The notes: generated from the letters alone by a model not told the origin. Positions 49,675 to 62,943 are shown, counted from the first letter of the stretch. The stretch: DNA of 64,000 bases from Polyodon spathula (GCF_017654505.1 NC_054553.1:1540501-1604500), one strand, 5' to 3'. Translations and numbers: made by a program.

Positions 49675-49695
49675 CCCCCCCCCCCCCCCCCCCCC
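49675..49695. repeat. C21 homopolymer
   Basis: Twenty-one consecutive C; the complement is G21. Length is likely unstable and hard to sequence accurately. Confidence 0.95.
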
Positions 49696-49699
49696 AATC

Positions 49700-52319
49700 T
49701 GTCTGTTCTTTCCCTATAGCTTCCACAACTTTCAATTCATTTTATTCTAATTGGTTCCTTTCTGCTTGCTAGCCTAATTGGACCCCTTTGAAAGATGTAT
49801 GCTCGTTTTAGAAACTGTTTACTGAATGCAGGATTAAATAATAATTTGTGGGTTTGTTTTAAGATAGTTGCTGCTAATAATTCATAAGAAATATTCTTAT
49901 ATTCCCATGTAGCCCATTATGTTTATAGATCACATAATAATGCCCATTTTAATTCTGAATGTGTGTAATAGATTATAATAGTTAGTCATCTGATTGAACA
50001 GAATGATTTCTGTTCGTCTTTTCTTGCAGTTGCATCGATACATTAGATCACTTTACTCACAAATATGAATCCATTTAACCCCCAGTTCTGTGCCTTTATG
50101 CCAAGGCAATCACTTCGAATGGTATCTTGTGTTTTACAGCCTTCTTAAACTAATTTATGATCAGTCATTACCACACAAAATATGATAGATGCTCATTTTT
50201 AATCTGATTACTGTTCTGAGAGGAATGTATTGTACCAGTCTGATCCCTCCCACACTTAACTGGTGCCCGAAAAAGCGATTACAATAGTGCTTCGTAATAT
50301 GACTACAGAAGCTGGACACTAGTGCTAAACTTTACTTAAGGCTAATCATTTTTAACGCTTCTCAGCTTCTTTGAAAATGTGTTTCTCAGCTGTCTAGAGC
50401 CTTTTTCTGATTCTGTCCGGCAAATTTGTATTTCATTGTTGCTTGCCTTGGAATGTCCCAGATGTCTCAGTTTGAGAATGAATAGGGCAGTCATTACTTC
50501 AAAAATGAAATATCAGCAATGGTTTTTCACACTGCCTATATCATCATAGCAGCATTGCCTCTGCAGCTGTTTTGTTTTACTTTAAACTTGCACAGCCCTT
50601 TGGGTGTAATCCCAAATGCCAATGTGTGTAAACTTCAGTGTATAGAACAACTGTTTCCGGAGCCCTGCTTTCAATACTGCTTATATTCTGTAGTGGTTTT
50701 AGTTGAAAACACAGAGCCACAGTAGGAGATCTTCCAACAGCATTATCTTATTTAATATCATTATTATTTTTAATATTACATTTAATTTAAATGTGAACCC
50801 TTTTTTTAACAGAACAAATTTCTCATGAAACAGATTAAACATATCTAGTTTTACACAATATTATATCTAGTATTTCTGATTGTTGTAATTAGGACCATGC
50901 CAATAAGTGTAACTACTGTATATCTAATATGTACAGTGCTCCCGCTTTATAACACTGTAGTCGGGAGCCATAGTTTAGAGACCTTGCTGTTTGTGTTCCG
51001 CCTTATAACAAGAATACCAGCGTTACTGTAATGGTATTATGAGGCAAATGGGGGCCATGACTGTACCGCCTTATAGCCTGTTCCAGATAAATCTTATCAA
51101 TCTAATATAAACATGAATTGTCAAAAGGTGATGAAGCACAAACAGCTGCTTCGTAGTTACTGTCTCACTTAAAAAGGCCCGAAATATTACGCTGCCCTAA
51201 AAACTGAAATTAAATCCATTTGCATGCAATTCTTATCTAATTTCAATACCTACTGCCACTTCTTACATTTTAAAGTGCTTTAGTGTGAACAAGAACATCA
51301 GTGTTGTGCAAGGCTCTTTCAAGGAAGGAACATTATGAGTCAATTACGTTACTGGTTGAAGCAACTCTGTTCTTTAACAAAAACAAAAACAAAAAAAACC
51401 AGACAGACTATATGAAGCTCATGTATTCGGTGATACCATTAAGCAGCAGGTTTCAGAATTCAGAAGGTGGGTTATAAATGGGAATATGAGTTCTTTCACA
51501 TCCAAAATAACCTTACCTATTGTGTTACAATTAGTATTTTCAAAATGTTGTACCCCTTGGAAAAACTACAGTGCATAACATTATTAAACTTTACATTGTT
51601 TCACTAACTGTAGTGGCATTACACTGCAACTGCAGGCATGTAGATATAGTTTTACATTGGAAATACAAGATGCAAATCTAGAAAAAACACATTTCTTAAC
51701 AAAAAAAATGACTTGACAACAAAAATACGATTTTCTTTCACAGGAAAACACAGGCATAATCAGAGCATTCCATGTACCATTGTTAGTAGGGAAAGACATT
51801 TTGCAATGCTAATGTCATGATATAAATGATCTCTTATTTGCTATTGGTTTATTACAACTTCAACAGTCTGATAAACCTGTCTATGCTTTTTATCTTCTCA
51901 TATTACAAACAGTAAATGAAGCGTTTTACATTCATCATAGCTGCAATATCTCTATATAACTGTCAGACTCTCATCCCTGTAAAAGGGAGCAATGCTTTGT
52001 AACACAGTGTAAATCATTGAATGTGTCTCATCAGTGATTGGAATTAGCTTGTCAATCTCAATTGTATTATCACGCTCATCTCTGTCTCATTTTCAGCCCA
52101 TCACTCTATTTTTAGTTTATTTCTTATTTTTTGGTCTACAAGGATGCAAAAAAAAAAAAAAAGTTTAAAATTATTTTATAAATATGAAAGGCATTTACAT
52201 AGAGCAAGAAAAATAGATTTATTTGTATTATTCCTATGGAGAGATAACAAAATGAATTGCACATGGAGGTCAGACAGAGCTGGGTTATCTTTTTAATTTA
52301 CTGTTTGATTTGTCTACAG
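49700..52319. other. Non-coding stretch; possible old repeat at 50932-51080
   Basis: Around 50932-51080 the related words ctttataacactg, ccttataacaag and ccgccttatag recur together with cgggagccatag. This looks like an old interspersed element, but no ends could be set. Otherwise nothing is seen. Confidence 0.35.
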
Positions 52320-52439
52320 CCTGCATGCATGCTGTCAGAGGCCCTTTGCTTGATGAGTAAACATTGTCTTTCTCTTCTTAACACACTGGAAGAACAGCTA
52401 TCATTGAATTGTGATGATGACCAACTTGCTCACTTGTGA
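52320..52439 (+). other. Exon-like segment ending in a stop, 39 codons
   Basis: A good acceptor (gatttgtctacag, AG 52318-52319) is followed by 39 open codons and TGA (52437-52439). The translation is leucine-rich and helix-like (SEALCLMSKHCLSLLNTLEE). No poly(A) signal was identified nearby and no family was recognised. Chance is a serious alternative. Confidence 0.15.
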
Positions 52440-55202
52440 TTATAATCAGATTTCGAAATAATATAATAGTTATTGTAAAAAGAATGTCTCATAACAATTT
52501 ACACCAAGACATAATGTTCTTTGCGGTCCAGTTTGATTGACGGGGGGTGGGGGGTCTTTTTCTGCACATCCTGGCTATTTGATGGTTGATGCACATGAAA
52601 AGGGCCTCATTTATTTTACAGTAAAGGTGATGTTCAACACATCAGGGTCATGCTATCTGTTTTGACAGTTTTCTTCTAACACAGGCATGATTAACCTCTT
52701 TCTTACTTGTACAGTTCTTCTCGTTTGTAAAGTGCCTGGCTTTTGGCCAGGACATAAAGTAACTCTGGAAAGAATGCAGACCCCTGTACTTTAAAATGAA
52801 ACAATCAGAAGTGACTGAACATGACTGCTGCCTTGACTGTGATTAAAACCAAACCCAAGAGCATGCCTTCTCTAATGTACATTTAAGATAAAAATCTTGA
52901 GTTTAAAAGGGTCGCTTAAAAAAATAACAAAGCTGTATGCTCTGAATGCTAATTTTTATTCAATTAGCCCTGTGATTTACCAGATAGGGTGATACTAAAA
53001 GCAGCATTATTCCTTTAACTAGTCACTGCTAAAAGTTGAAAGATGACTTTACTGTGGATGATAATGGGGTGTATCACAGTGTGCAGCGAGTTGTCAGGCA
53101 CATTTAATTTATCAGAAATGTGTTGCCTTTGCTCACAGATACACCTCGTTTAGTTCTTCAAGACCTGGCCCATTGCAAATCGTGATCTGAAGCACGATTT
53201 CTTTCCTAGTGTGTAGGTGTAAAAGAAACTGCAGATGCTGCTCTTGTGGGCAGATTGTACGTGTGCAGTAGGAAGTCTTCATGTTTGTTCAGAATTTCAG
53301 ACACTGTTCAGTTCAGCAACAACTGGGGCAGGTATCCCAAGGGTTAAACACTTCAAACTGCAACTCGAGACTATTGAGACTTTTCACTTTCCATGGAGGG
53401 TGTGTTTTTTTGGTCGAGAATGCACTGTAGCGCAATAGAATGCATCTATCCATGCCAGTAATGAGTTGGTTAAGAGCTTCAACACAATGCTTACTGCGAA
53501 TCAGCAGTTTACTGTCTTTCCGGTCCTCTATTGGGAGCAGTGGCTGGGAGGTTTGAGCAAGGGTCAATACACAGCTAATGTTACAGATGGGAAACAATCT
53601 GGGTTGAAAGTAAACAAAAAAAAAAAAGAAAAAACATGCTATGACCCAGCTGTCAATCCTTAGAAAAAAATAGTTTTTATCATTAATTTTATCATTTATG
53701 AGGGTGAATTTGACAACAACTTCAAGGTCACATCAAAGTCATATCAGTGCATCTTATAGGTAAGGCATTGCTGGAAATCATGCTGTTTACTTACTGGCAT
53801 TATGAAACCACAGGTCACTTAGAAACTTAGAAATAGGGAAGTCAAACATGAAGGCAGAATGTTATTCTTTATGCATAACTTTGAACACAAATTAAACGTC
53901 TTAAGAAGTCTATAAGACAACATTTTTACAATCAAAGCAAGAAGCCAAAAAACTGTGCCTCAGGAGCTAAGAAGAGTACTTTTTCAATGAAGGCTAGTCC
54001 TTACAACAGAAGAACAATCCCCTTCTATGACATGTGAGCAAATTAAGGGATCACCTGGAAAAGAAAAAATCACCACCCATCCAACTACAGCCTTCCATGC
54101 CTTTTTTTCTTTCAATAAAATTTGACAGGAATCATGGGTGTTTCTTAAATGGGGTTCACTCCTACTCATAAAAAATGTATTAAAAAAAAAAAAAAGAAAT
54201 ACCATCAAACAGACTCAATTGCAGCTCAATTACGCTCCCTCAAGGCACACACAAACTGCTTAGGCAATAAAGCAGCTACATTTCTCAACACTTTCAGACG
54301 CCTCTATGTTATTTCAGCAGGTTTGCATATTTCTACACGTTGCTGATTTGTCTAGAGATAAATGCTGCAGAAAACTTCCATATTTCCAGGAAAATCTACA
54401 AATAAACTCAATACCTTGAAGTCATTATTGGATCTGGTAATCAGAGCCCCAAACCGTCAGAGATAAGGTTACGTTTTTAGAAATCCCCTGTTTGTGCTGT
54501 AAAGCGTAAGATTTTGTGTTTATAAAAATAAATATCTTCTACAGATCAATACATAAATACCTTCTACTGGGAAAACATTACATTTAGTGCCGTTTAATTA
54601 CACTTTATTACACTGTAATAAGATTGTAATTGCTCAGCTGGTTGTGTAGTAGTTACATAGAATCTGCTTGTTTAATTACAAACTCATCTCCGAGCAGCTT
54701 CTGTAAAGATGCTTTATTTATGTGTGCTAACAGTATGCAATGCCTTTCTAGGAAGAAGACGTAAGGATTAAAGGTGCTACGAGCACAAGAACCACCTTTT
54801 CAATGTTTTCGGCCATGCTCACATTTTGTCACTGTACACAGGTTGAAAAGACCCATTCGCGCTTGAAAAGCCCTCTTTTGCATGAGGGTGCATGGTATTG
54901 CAGATAGACTGAAGCATGATATCACAGGCATGTCCATCTCTCACACAAGCCCCACATAAATACTACAAACATGTTCCAATTCACAGTGCTTTGCCAATCA
55001 AAATATAAATAATGGTAGTCAGAAAATGTTTTGGGAACCAACCAGAAACAACAAGGGTTTCACTTTAAATTAATGAAACTACGCTTTGTTCTAGGAAACA
55101 TGTCTTTTACCAGTATAATAACCAGACAAATGAAGGTTAATTTAACCATATTAAATATCAGCAGTAAAAGGAAGACAGATCAAAGCCATATTTTAATTTC
55201 AG
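52440..55202. other. Non-coding stretch, no gene recognised
   Basis: Only short A-runs and motif-free frames. Confidence 0.5.
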
Positions 55203-55249
55203 ACTCGAGTACTGTGAAAGAGAACAGTGCTGTGGATGGAAACTTTGTG
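55203..55249 (+). other. Microexon-like segment, 47 nt
   Basis: One of the strongest splice-site pairs in the window: acceptor catattttaatttcag (AG 55201-55202) and donor TTTGTG/GTGAGT (GT 55250-55251). One frame reads SSTVKENSAVDGNFV and another is also open. No family recognised. Confidence 0.25.
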
Positions 55250-55259
55250 GTGAGTCTGT

Positions 55260-57268
55260 GTCTGTGTGTGGGGGAGGCTGGGGGGTGCCCATAGGAGTTT
55301 GCTGCTCTTAACCCTTTGCTGCCAACGCGCTGTAATTTCGTAACTTTTGTTACGATGACAAAACATGTCATATCTCAGCCGTCCAACAAGCAAACTTGTT
55401 TTTTTTTGTATGGTTTGTAGCCATGACTACAGGCCGTATCATCATACCATTGGTAGGGCTAGGGTGGGTGGGACATATAATATTTTGATTACAAGTATGT
55501 TATGGACCAATTCTGACCCCATTAGGACTTTAGCTATTAACTTAGCAGTTACTATGCAGAAAACTTTGAAATCCATATTGGGAGTACTTTACAGAAACAA
55601 GGGCTTGCATCAGTCATTACTGGGACAGAACATTTATTTTGCTCAAGAATTTTGGCTTGCTTCGAATAAGTCAATGACAGAATTGCACGACACATACAAA
55701 TGATAGCAAAACATAAAAGCAGACAGGAAAGAAAGTGTTCTCATTACAACACATTACAGAAAAAAAAAATTCAACAGCTGCATTTATTACCATGCAAAAA
55801 AAAAAACATGCATTTTGTTTTCATTGCAATCCCTATCGGGAAATCATTGCATTCAGTGCATGAAAGGATTTGCCAGATATCTTGTATGTTTGTAGTTTCA
55901 CGCTTGTGTATTTTAACTTTGTTCCCTGACAGTATGCGAACAACCAAGCCAACTCAAACTAATGAAAAATGTTAGACCAAACAATGCTCTGGTTGTTTCA
56001 TCCCTCTGTGGAATATTGGCTTTATAACATTGAAAACGGTGAAATGAAATCATCTCAGGTTTATATCATTAGCTCATCAATGCAATGCTATAATAACAAA
56101 CCTTCACATATTTGAAATGAAGCTAAATGAAAATGACAGGACTATGTTTGAACTCTGTTCAATCACATTGCATGTGAGTGCAGAAGAAGATTTTGATTTC
56201 TGATCCACTCCCCAATACTGCAAAGCTGCTCAGGTCAGGCTGACATTGCTGTGTCATTTAAATGCTCCGGGGTAGAATTCGTTTTATGCTTTAGAATGAT
56301 AGATCTGTAATTACAGGAGGAGTTCTGGACTGCTGTTAATGTATCAAGTTATTGTACTCAATTCGCCACAACATACTGTCAAAATGTTTCTAAAGTGAGA
56401 TTCTTTGACTACTTAAGAACTGATGTTCTATGTATTTGTATATAATGATATTTTATCAGAAACAGGGTACTGTGGCATAACACCATGCAAACAACTATAA
56501 ATTCTAATAATTATCCATCCTGTATACTTATATGCTCCCAAAACATCCAATATGGTATCACATGAACAATTTGTGCCTAAGAAATATGTCTGACAATCAG
56601 AATGTGCACTTAGTGCATCCAAATACTATGCTTCTCCTAACGAACCCCTCATTTTTAAGGTCTGTGTGTCTAATTGCTGAAACGTAGCAGGCCTCTCAGT
56701 GCCAAGTTTTCTATGTGGGTGGAAAGCCAAGAAATATGCTCCGACACAGTTCACAATATAGAATAGCTGTGCCCACCATTTGCTCCTGCTTGGTTAATGT
56801 TGTTTTATTTATTTATTTACAGGACAGTTAAAACAGTTGAAATGTTAAAAAGACCAGGTATAATGTGTTTTATTTTCTGAAAAAATAAAAAAAAATAAAA
56901 AATTATACAGCACTGAATAAGCAAGCCATAAATGTAAAATGCATTCTAGGCTTTTTTTTTCTTGTTTTGTTTAACAAAAAGAACTGCTCAAATGCTCTCG
57001 ACAGTTTCTTCTGTATATATTTAAAGATTTAATAGCAGTAAAGCACTGACGATACCTTGAGTTTTCAAAAAAGGAACACAATCAGAGTCTCCATACTGTA
57101 TGATTTCTACACAGGTCATACATGATAGTGTTTCATGCACTTTTAATTCCATGTGTGTGAGGAGGTAAACTTCTTTGATCAGGTTCTACATGGGTTAAAT
57201 GGAGCAACAGACATCCTTAAATCGCTTGTGCTGTGGCTGCCATCTGTTCTGTGATTAGCTTCTCTTAC
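55260..57268. other. Non-coding stretch, no gene recognised
   Basis: A CpG-bearing patch (55310-55480) with a short tcgtaac/gttacga hairpin may be an old repeat. No gene. Confidence 0.45.
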
Positions 57269-57428
57269 CACCTCAGTCCATATGACATGCAGATGTATCC
57301 AGATATTTCAGAATAAACAGATCTTCCCATGTTTTCTCAAAAGCCTGTGACTCCATGCCAGCAGCCGAGCGAATCCGATGGCTATCATCAGGAACATCTA
57401 ATGAAAACCAAGCAGTCCTCTGAAACCT
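57269..57428 (-). other. Exon-like segment, 51 codons then stop then donor
   Basis: On the minus strand acceptor tattttctag (AG 57430-57429) opens a frame of 51 codons from 57428 to TGA at 57275-57273. A TAG closes the same frame exactly at the acceptor. The translation is protein-like in composition (start RFQRTAWFSLDVPDDSHRIR, end KYLDTSACHMD). Four bases after the stop is a good donor (GGTG/GTAAGA), so it could be a terminal exon, or an internal exon carrying a stop (poison exon). The other two frames are closed. I do not recognise the protein. Confidence 0.3.
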
Positions 57429-57429
57429 C

Positions 57430-58600
57430 TAGAAAATATTTATTGTTAAAGACAGACTGCTCAGTGATTGTGTTTTGGTTGCAGACTGGTGTATGTTTTT
57501 AATTGTTGATAACAGTGGGGGATGATAGCAATACTGGAGGCCTTGGCTGTTTTATAAGCTTGCAAGAATAGAATTTCTGTGCAAGATAGGTATTTGAGTA
57601 TGTTCTTGCCATTTTCTGCCTTGAATCTTAATTGAAATCCCTGCTTGACCTTAACTGTACTGTAAATTGTATTAACCCAGTAATGACCACAGCTAAATGA
57701 GTGTAGCCAACACTGATAAGAAGGCTTGCGATTTAACTATTTCAAAATAAAATAAAATCACAGTACTTCATTTAATAGATTACATTACTGGTATGCATGA
57801 CAAGTTTCAGATAAGAGATTATGTTACACAATCACCATTGTCACATTGTGAAAAAAAAAAAAACATATTAGAAAGAAATATGCACTGGTGCAGTATATCA
57901 ATACAGAAACAGAAAATAAAAATACATGTAAAATACTTCTTTTAATGATTTAAAGGTTTTCTGATCCACCAAAGTTTAGATGAATTGCATATATACTCCA
58001 GCATCCCATCATCTGAGACTGGGGAAACAACAACCCTACACCTTCTCTTTGTTCTGAAAGTCCCACCCTGGCAGCACAGGGAAATGCTTGTTGAAGGATA
58101 GCATAGGCAGATGGCTGAGGCAGAGACGATTTACTGGAGTTTACAGGCTGCCAGGTAAGATATTCAGTTCGTATACAGGACGGGATTAATTTCTGTCATT
58201 TCAATTAGGAAAAGCCACCTGCCGGCATAGCTGAAAATCAACCTTTTGTCCCGCCATCAAAGCAAAGCAAAATCAACATATACTGTTGCCACAATGTTCT
58301 CTACATAACATTGCAGGGTGAAAGCTTATACGGTTCTACCAAGTACTAAATCAAATCTTTGAAGAGGATGGTACAGTACCTGTACCAGTAGCTTTCCATT
58401 TACATTACCCAGAAAACCAAATTTCCTGTGCATAGTATAACCAAATTATAAATGAATATAACGCTCACAAGAAGACCGTCCTTTACTGTAAGAGACACAG
58501 TACACAGTACACATTATCAGTGATGAAATCGATTACTGTTTCTTTAGATCTAGTGTCTCTTAGGGGGTATTCACACTGGAGAGATTAGACTTTTTTTTAT
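57430..58600. other. Non-coding stretch, no gene recognised
   Basis: No supported feature. Confidence 0.5.
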
Positions 58601-58603
58601 AGA

Positions 58604-58778
58604 TTTAAAATATATGGGATATGTTTAAAATATATTTTAGACTGTAATCCATATATTTATTTTTATATGGATTACAGACTAATGAAAATATGTGGTGCAC
58701 CATATATTTTCAACATATAAAATAAATATATGGATTACAGACTAAAATATATTTTACATGTATCCCATATATTTTAAA
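58604..58778. repeat. Long AT-rich palindrome, arms ~80-94 bp
   Basis: The two halves are inverted copies around a central ggtgcacc (58694-58701). Both arms contain tatatggattacag, taaaatatatttta and cccatatattttaaat in mirror order. The left arm has about 14 extra bases. It would form a near-continuous hairpin, as in foldback or MITE-type elements. Ends and target duplication were not resolved. Confidence 0.75.
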
Positions 58779-58779
58779 T

Positions 58780-60750
58780 ATATTAAAAAGTGGCCAATTT
58801 CTATATATGAAAAATATAAAGATCATACGCAGTGTTTGCCTGAGTGTAGGACATGGGAGTGGGTAAAACCTGGACCAAGACAAAACTGCCTGAATGGGCC
58901 ACGAAAACAATGCAAAATGTCTTAATACGCGTCTTGAAAATCTGAAAAATTTACATCCAGCAGATATTTAGCAAGCTTACATGTTTGAAAGCTGTGATGA
59001 TATGATCTAATAAATCTCATGTTCAGATCTAAATTGTGGTCAAGGAAGTTTTGAATGGATTATGAATCTCTTCCGTTGGGGCTTAATGACAATTTATTGA
59101 ATTCGGCAGAACCTTGTGTGGTTTGACGGTACAGCCACCCAGTTATCAAAGTAGATATGACAAGCTAAGCCCGCGGGGGCAATTCCAGATACATAATTCT
59201 TTTGATGGGTCTTCAAAATTTTCAAGAGCTTGATTTTTTTTGGGTAGGTGTCAAACACTGCTACCTAAATAAACCTACCCCTCCTCCTCCTTCTGTCCTT
59301 ACCCGCTCCCTTGTCAGCCTTTGTGAGGACATGGACTCCCTGCAAAAGTTAATAAAAAGAGATGTGTTTTTATAAGAAATTACAGAAGCTCTAGTTTCCT
59401 TGAGCTACAGTATATTCACATGATACTTCATGTCGGTACACAAGCCAGGAGGGAGATGTGCTGTGCTCTACCAACCTTTCCACTTTAACCCTTGGTATAA
59501 TGAAAACTTCACTGTCAGCAGAATCGTGAACTCCCCCACGGCTGCCTTGTTTAGACAGAATGCTTTATTTTAATTGCCTAACAATGGAAACGTCCCTCCA
59601 AACAAATTTGTTTTTGGTGGCAGTTCAACAGGAATGATGATGAAAAAAAGGAAACAGCCACTTTGCACAAAGGGCATTCAATTTATAAGCCGGGGTGCTC
59701 TTATGAAGAAAACAAGCCTTTCAGAGATTGCTGTTTACACATTCTGAGTCTTATTACTCATGAAAGTAGATTCATTGTAGCGGATGAAGGATAATTGCAG
59801 TTCACATGTAAAGTTTTCACCTTGGAGTATATAAAGTTACTGATGGCCTTGGCTGGGATTACTTAGAGGAACATTTAACTTGTTAGAGAGCATAGCTTTT
59901 AATACTCTGTAGTTTGGCCTTCCAACTTGTTCTTTTGATTCCTAATGACAGTAATCGAAGAAGAAGCTGGCTTTACTCAAGCTGTCCACGAGATTGTGAT
60001 CCAAAACACTGTCTATTTATTCCACTCACCCACATGTTAAATCACATTCCACCCACTAGTTCATGAGTTATCACTCTCTAAAATAGAAATGTACAATCTC
60101 AATAATTATTTTATCTTATCCAGTACATTATTTCCATCTACAGTTGCCAAAAACAATTGTGTCAACCCTAATGCATTTTTGCATAATTTATAACATTTTA
60201 TTTTAGGCTGCTGACTTTGATTTCCTTAGCATAAAGAATGAACTGTGAATTAATTTGTGTTTATTTATTTATTTTTTAAAGTAAGCAATAACGATGGCCT
60301 TCTTCCAGAAGAGAATCATTCCAGTTTCTATTGATTCATTACCCAGTAAGGTAGTGACTTTCCTGAGGTTGAATACCGTGCCCTCCAAACTGCACGCATC
60401 ATTAGAACTTGAAGTTCCTTGCAAACACATTATTTAAATGAAGCAGGTTAATTTGAACTGAACCGAGCACTTTCCGCTACACAACTTCATTTTTGTACTA
60501 TTATTGTTATTATTATTAATGCTGATGTGGTGTTTGTTTCTTAGTAGGTAGCCCAGCTGTTCTGCACTGCAGCTTTCAAATCCTGTTTGTTGGGGATTCA
60601 ACTTTGACTTACTCTGTCCCACACAGCTGAAAATACTAAGGATTGCATACTGCTTTCTAAGGCAAACAAAATATAGTTTTTGAAGCATGTTGTATGTTCA
60701 GTTGGTTTAGATTTGTTTAGGTGCCATTCTCAGATATTTTGTAATTCTTT
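58780..60750. other. Non-coding stretch, no gene recognised
   Basis: No supported gene. A short gggtaggt/acctaccc stem at 59242-59280 is too small to call an RNA gene. Confidence 0.5.
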
Positions 60751-60753
60751 TCC

Positions 60754-60933
60754 AGTAACACTTTAGATTATGTCTCTATTACACTGTAAAAACAGAGTCA
60801 TTGCATACACATATATGTAATTACAGTGCAACCACATTGTACATTACAAAATTAGGTATACTGGCAGATGTTAGCCCCTGTTTATAATACAATGTGCACA
60901 CCTACTTAATTACAGTGTAACTAGAGACAAAGC
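60754..60933. mobile_element. MITE-like inverted-repeat element (~180 bp)
   Basis: Left end agtaacactttagattatgt continues to ctctattacactgtaa. The right end carries the inverse, ttacagtgtaactagagac, and ends aaagtgctt. The termini resemble those of the 29.0-kb element (GTAACACTTTA) but the interior differs, so it is a related or sister family. Target duplication was not resolved. Confidence 0.6.
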
Positions 60934-61604
60934 AAAGTGCTTCTGAATTTGCTATTAAGCACTGTGTCCACTCCAACACCAAATGCATCTTCCTTCTCTT
61001 CCCCTTAAAGAGAGCCTGTCTTATAGGAAAGGCCATGCTTGCCCCAGATAGCTAGCCTGCAGAAATATATTCACACAGCAGACATTGTAAGTGAGTTTTC
61101 TTGTTGAGCTGCTGTCTGAAGCTGTATTGTTTGAGGGTTTTGGAGGCTATCAGGAGGGAGATAAGAGCAGGGGATTTTATTTGCTTCTCATTGAAACTAT
61201 CAAGGGATATTGTTCTACCTGACTTGTTCTGGTGATTGGAAGGGGGTGGGGGGGGGGGGTACATTATTGGTTTTAACAATGGTGTCCTTTTCTTTTTCGC
61301 TGGAGTTCACAATCCTGCAGATGCTAGCCCAGCCTTTTGATCCTCTTTTCCACAACCCCACCCCCCCTCCTGTTTTAGTTTGTTGGTGTTTAGAAGATGG
61401 ACTTTTTGAAGTTTTGTAGCAGTAGATATGCTTCTCTGGGTTTGTAAGGTACTGTTCAGAGGTTGATGTGTAAAAGCTGTCTCTGTCAGTGCTGTATAGA
61501 CGTTCTGTGGTATCCGTTAATGCTTCAGCTTTATTAGGATGATTGGCTTTACCTTGTTATAATGCCTTATTCCACTCCAGTTTCTCTGAGATACAAATGT
61601 ACCA

Positions 61605-61608
<4 letters not shown>

Positions 61609-61692
<84 letters not shown>
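61609..61692. repeat. (AT)n microsatellite
   Basis: About 42 uninterrupted TA units. Confidence 0.95.
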
Positions 61693-61696
<4 letters not shown>

Positions 61697-61770
61697 AATT
61701 TTACCTTTTTAATATGGATACCTTTTTTTTCGAAGCTTACGGATGTCCTAATTTATATCGGAGTGTAGGT

Positions 61771-61771
61771 A

Positions 61772-61806
<35 letters not shown>

Positions 61807-61828
61807 ATATATATTGTTATATATATAC
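61771..61828. repeat. (AT)n microsatellite, interrupted
   Basis: About 27 TA units with two breaks, 80 bases from the preceding array. Confidence 0.92.
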
Positions 61829-61829
61829 A

Positions 61830-62943
61830 TACCATATAGCTTTTGTTTGGGTTTTGTGAAATGTAAATAAATGAACGCTAGAGTTTGAACTGCAAGCTTT
61901 CAGGTCTCTGACTCTCGTTGCCGATGCTACCATGTCACAGGGACTAAACTATAGTGGCTCAGTGACAGATGATGCTTAATGGGATGTATTTTACACCATT
62001 ACCTGAATCCTCTTTTGTCTTTATTATTGTTTGCATTCTTGTTTTATTAGGTTTTGGGTTTTTTTGCATTATAATGCATTTATTATTTTTTAAAAGTAAA
62101 CAATTTTCCATTTCCTGTAGATAAAAGCAGCATATCCTGCCTCCTTTTTCGTGTACTCAGCGATGTTAACTGCATTCACTGCTGGAGCTGCCACCGTATA
62201 TCCATCACTGTTAAATTGAGACATTGTGAGTTCAACAAGCCACCCGGGTTTGTTCCTACTTCCAGCGTGACCTTGTCTTATAAATCATGCATGTATTTAG
62301 TGTGGGAAAGTGATGCTGGAGGCCAAAGAGTCAGACCAGAAAGGATGTTAGAGTATGAACACTCATCTGAGATTGGAAATGATACATTAAAAAAGAAACA
62401 AACACCAATGATTTAAACATTATTGAGAGCATGTCGACCGACCCGGGGGTAGGGGCAAGTGTGATAGTGCAATGTCTGACTATACTGAGTAATGGCTAAT
62501 ATTTTATATAAATACACTTGCTTGCCAAATTAGTAACACAGTGCAGCAGAAGAATGCATTATAGAGTAATACAGATCCTGTGCTGTGAAAAAGCCAGTGC
62601 ACCTCAATACTGTCATGAAAAACACCCACTATTCGGTCATGGCCCTCTCCCATACAGACTGACAATTGGTGGTTATGTAATGTGGTGTGGGATGTTCACA
62701 AACTATTAAAGTCTGTCTTGTTAAATGTGTGTTTAATATACATCAGGAGCCCTTCTAATGTGGCTCTTGCACAACACCATACTGCACACACACACACACA
62801 CGCCATCCCTTTTCTTGCTTTCTTCCTTTAATCCCTGTTTGAGCTGCTCCCCGCTCTGTATTGACTCCTACTGGGAGTGTTACAGCTGCAGGCTTCCGTA
62901 CAGCTGGGCTCCATTTGTGATCTCTCTTTCTCTCTCCGTCCAG
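61830..62943. other. Non-coding stretch with short (CA)n
   Basis: Contains (CA)8 at about 62785-62800. Otherwise no supported feature. Confidence 0.5.

Noticed and set aside
59242..59280. Stem gggtaggt/acctaccc as a microRNA precursor
   Set aside because: The 8-bp stem with a 23-base loop is too short for a microRNA hairpin.
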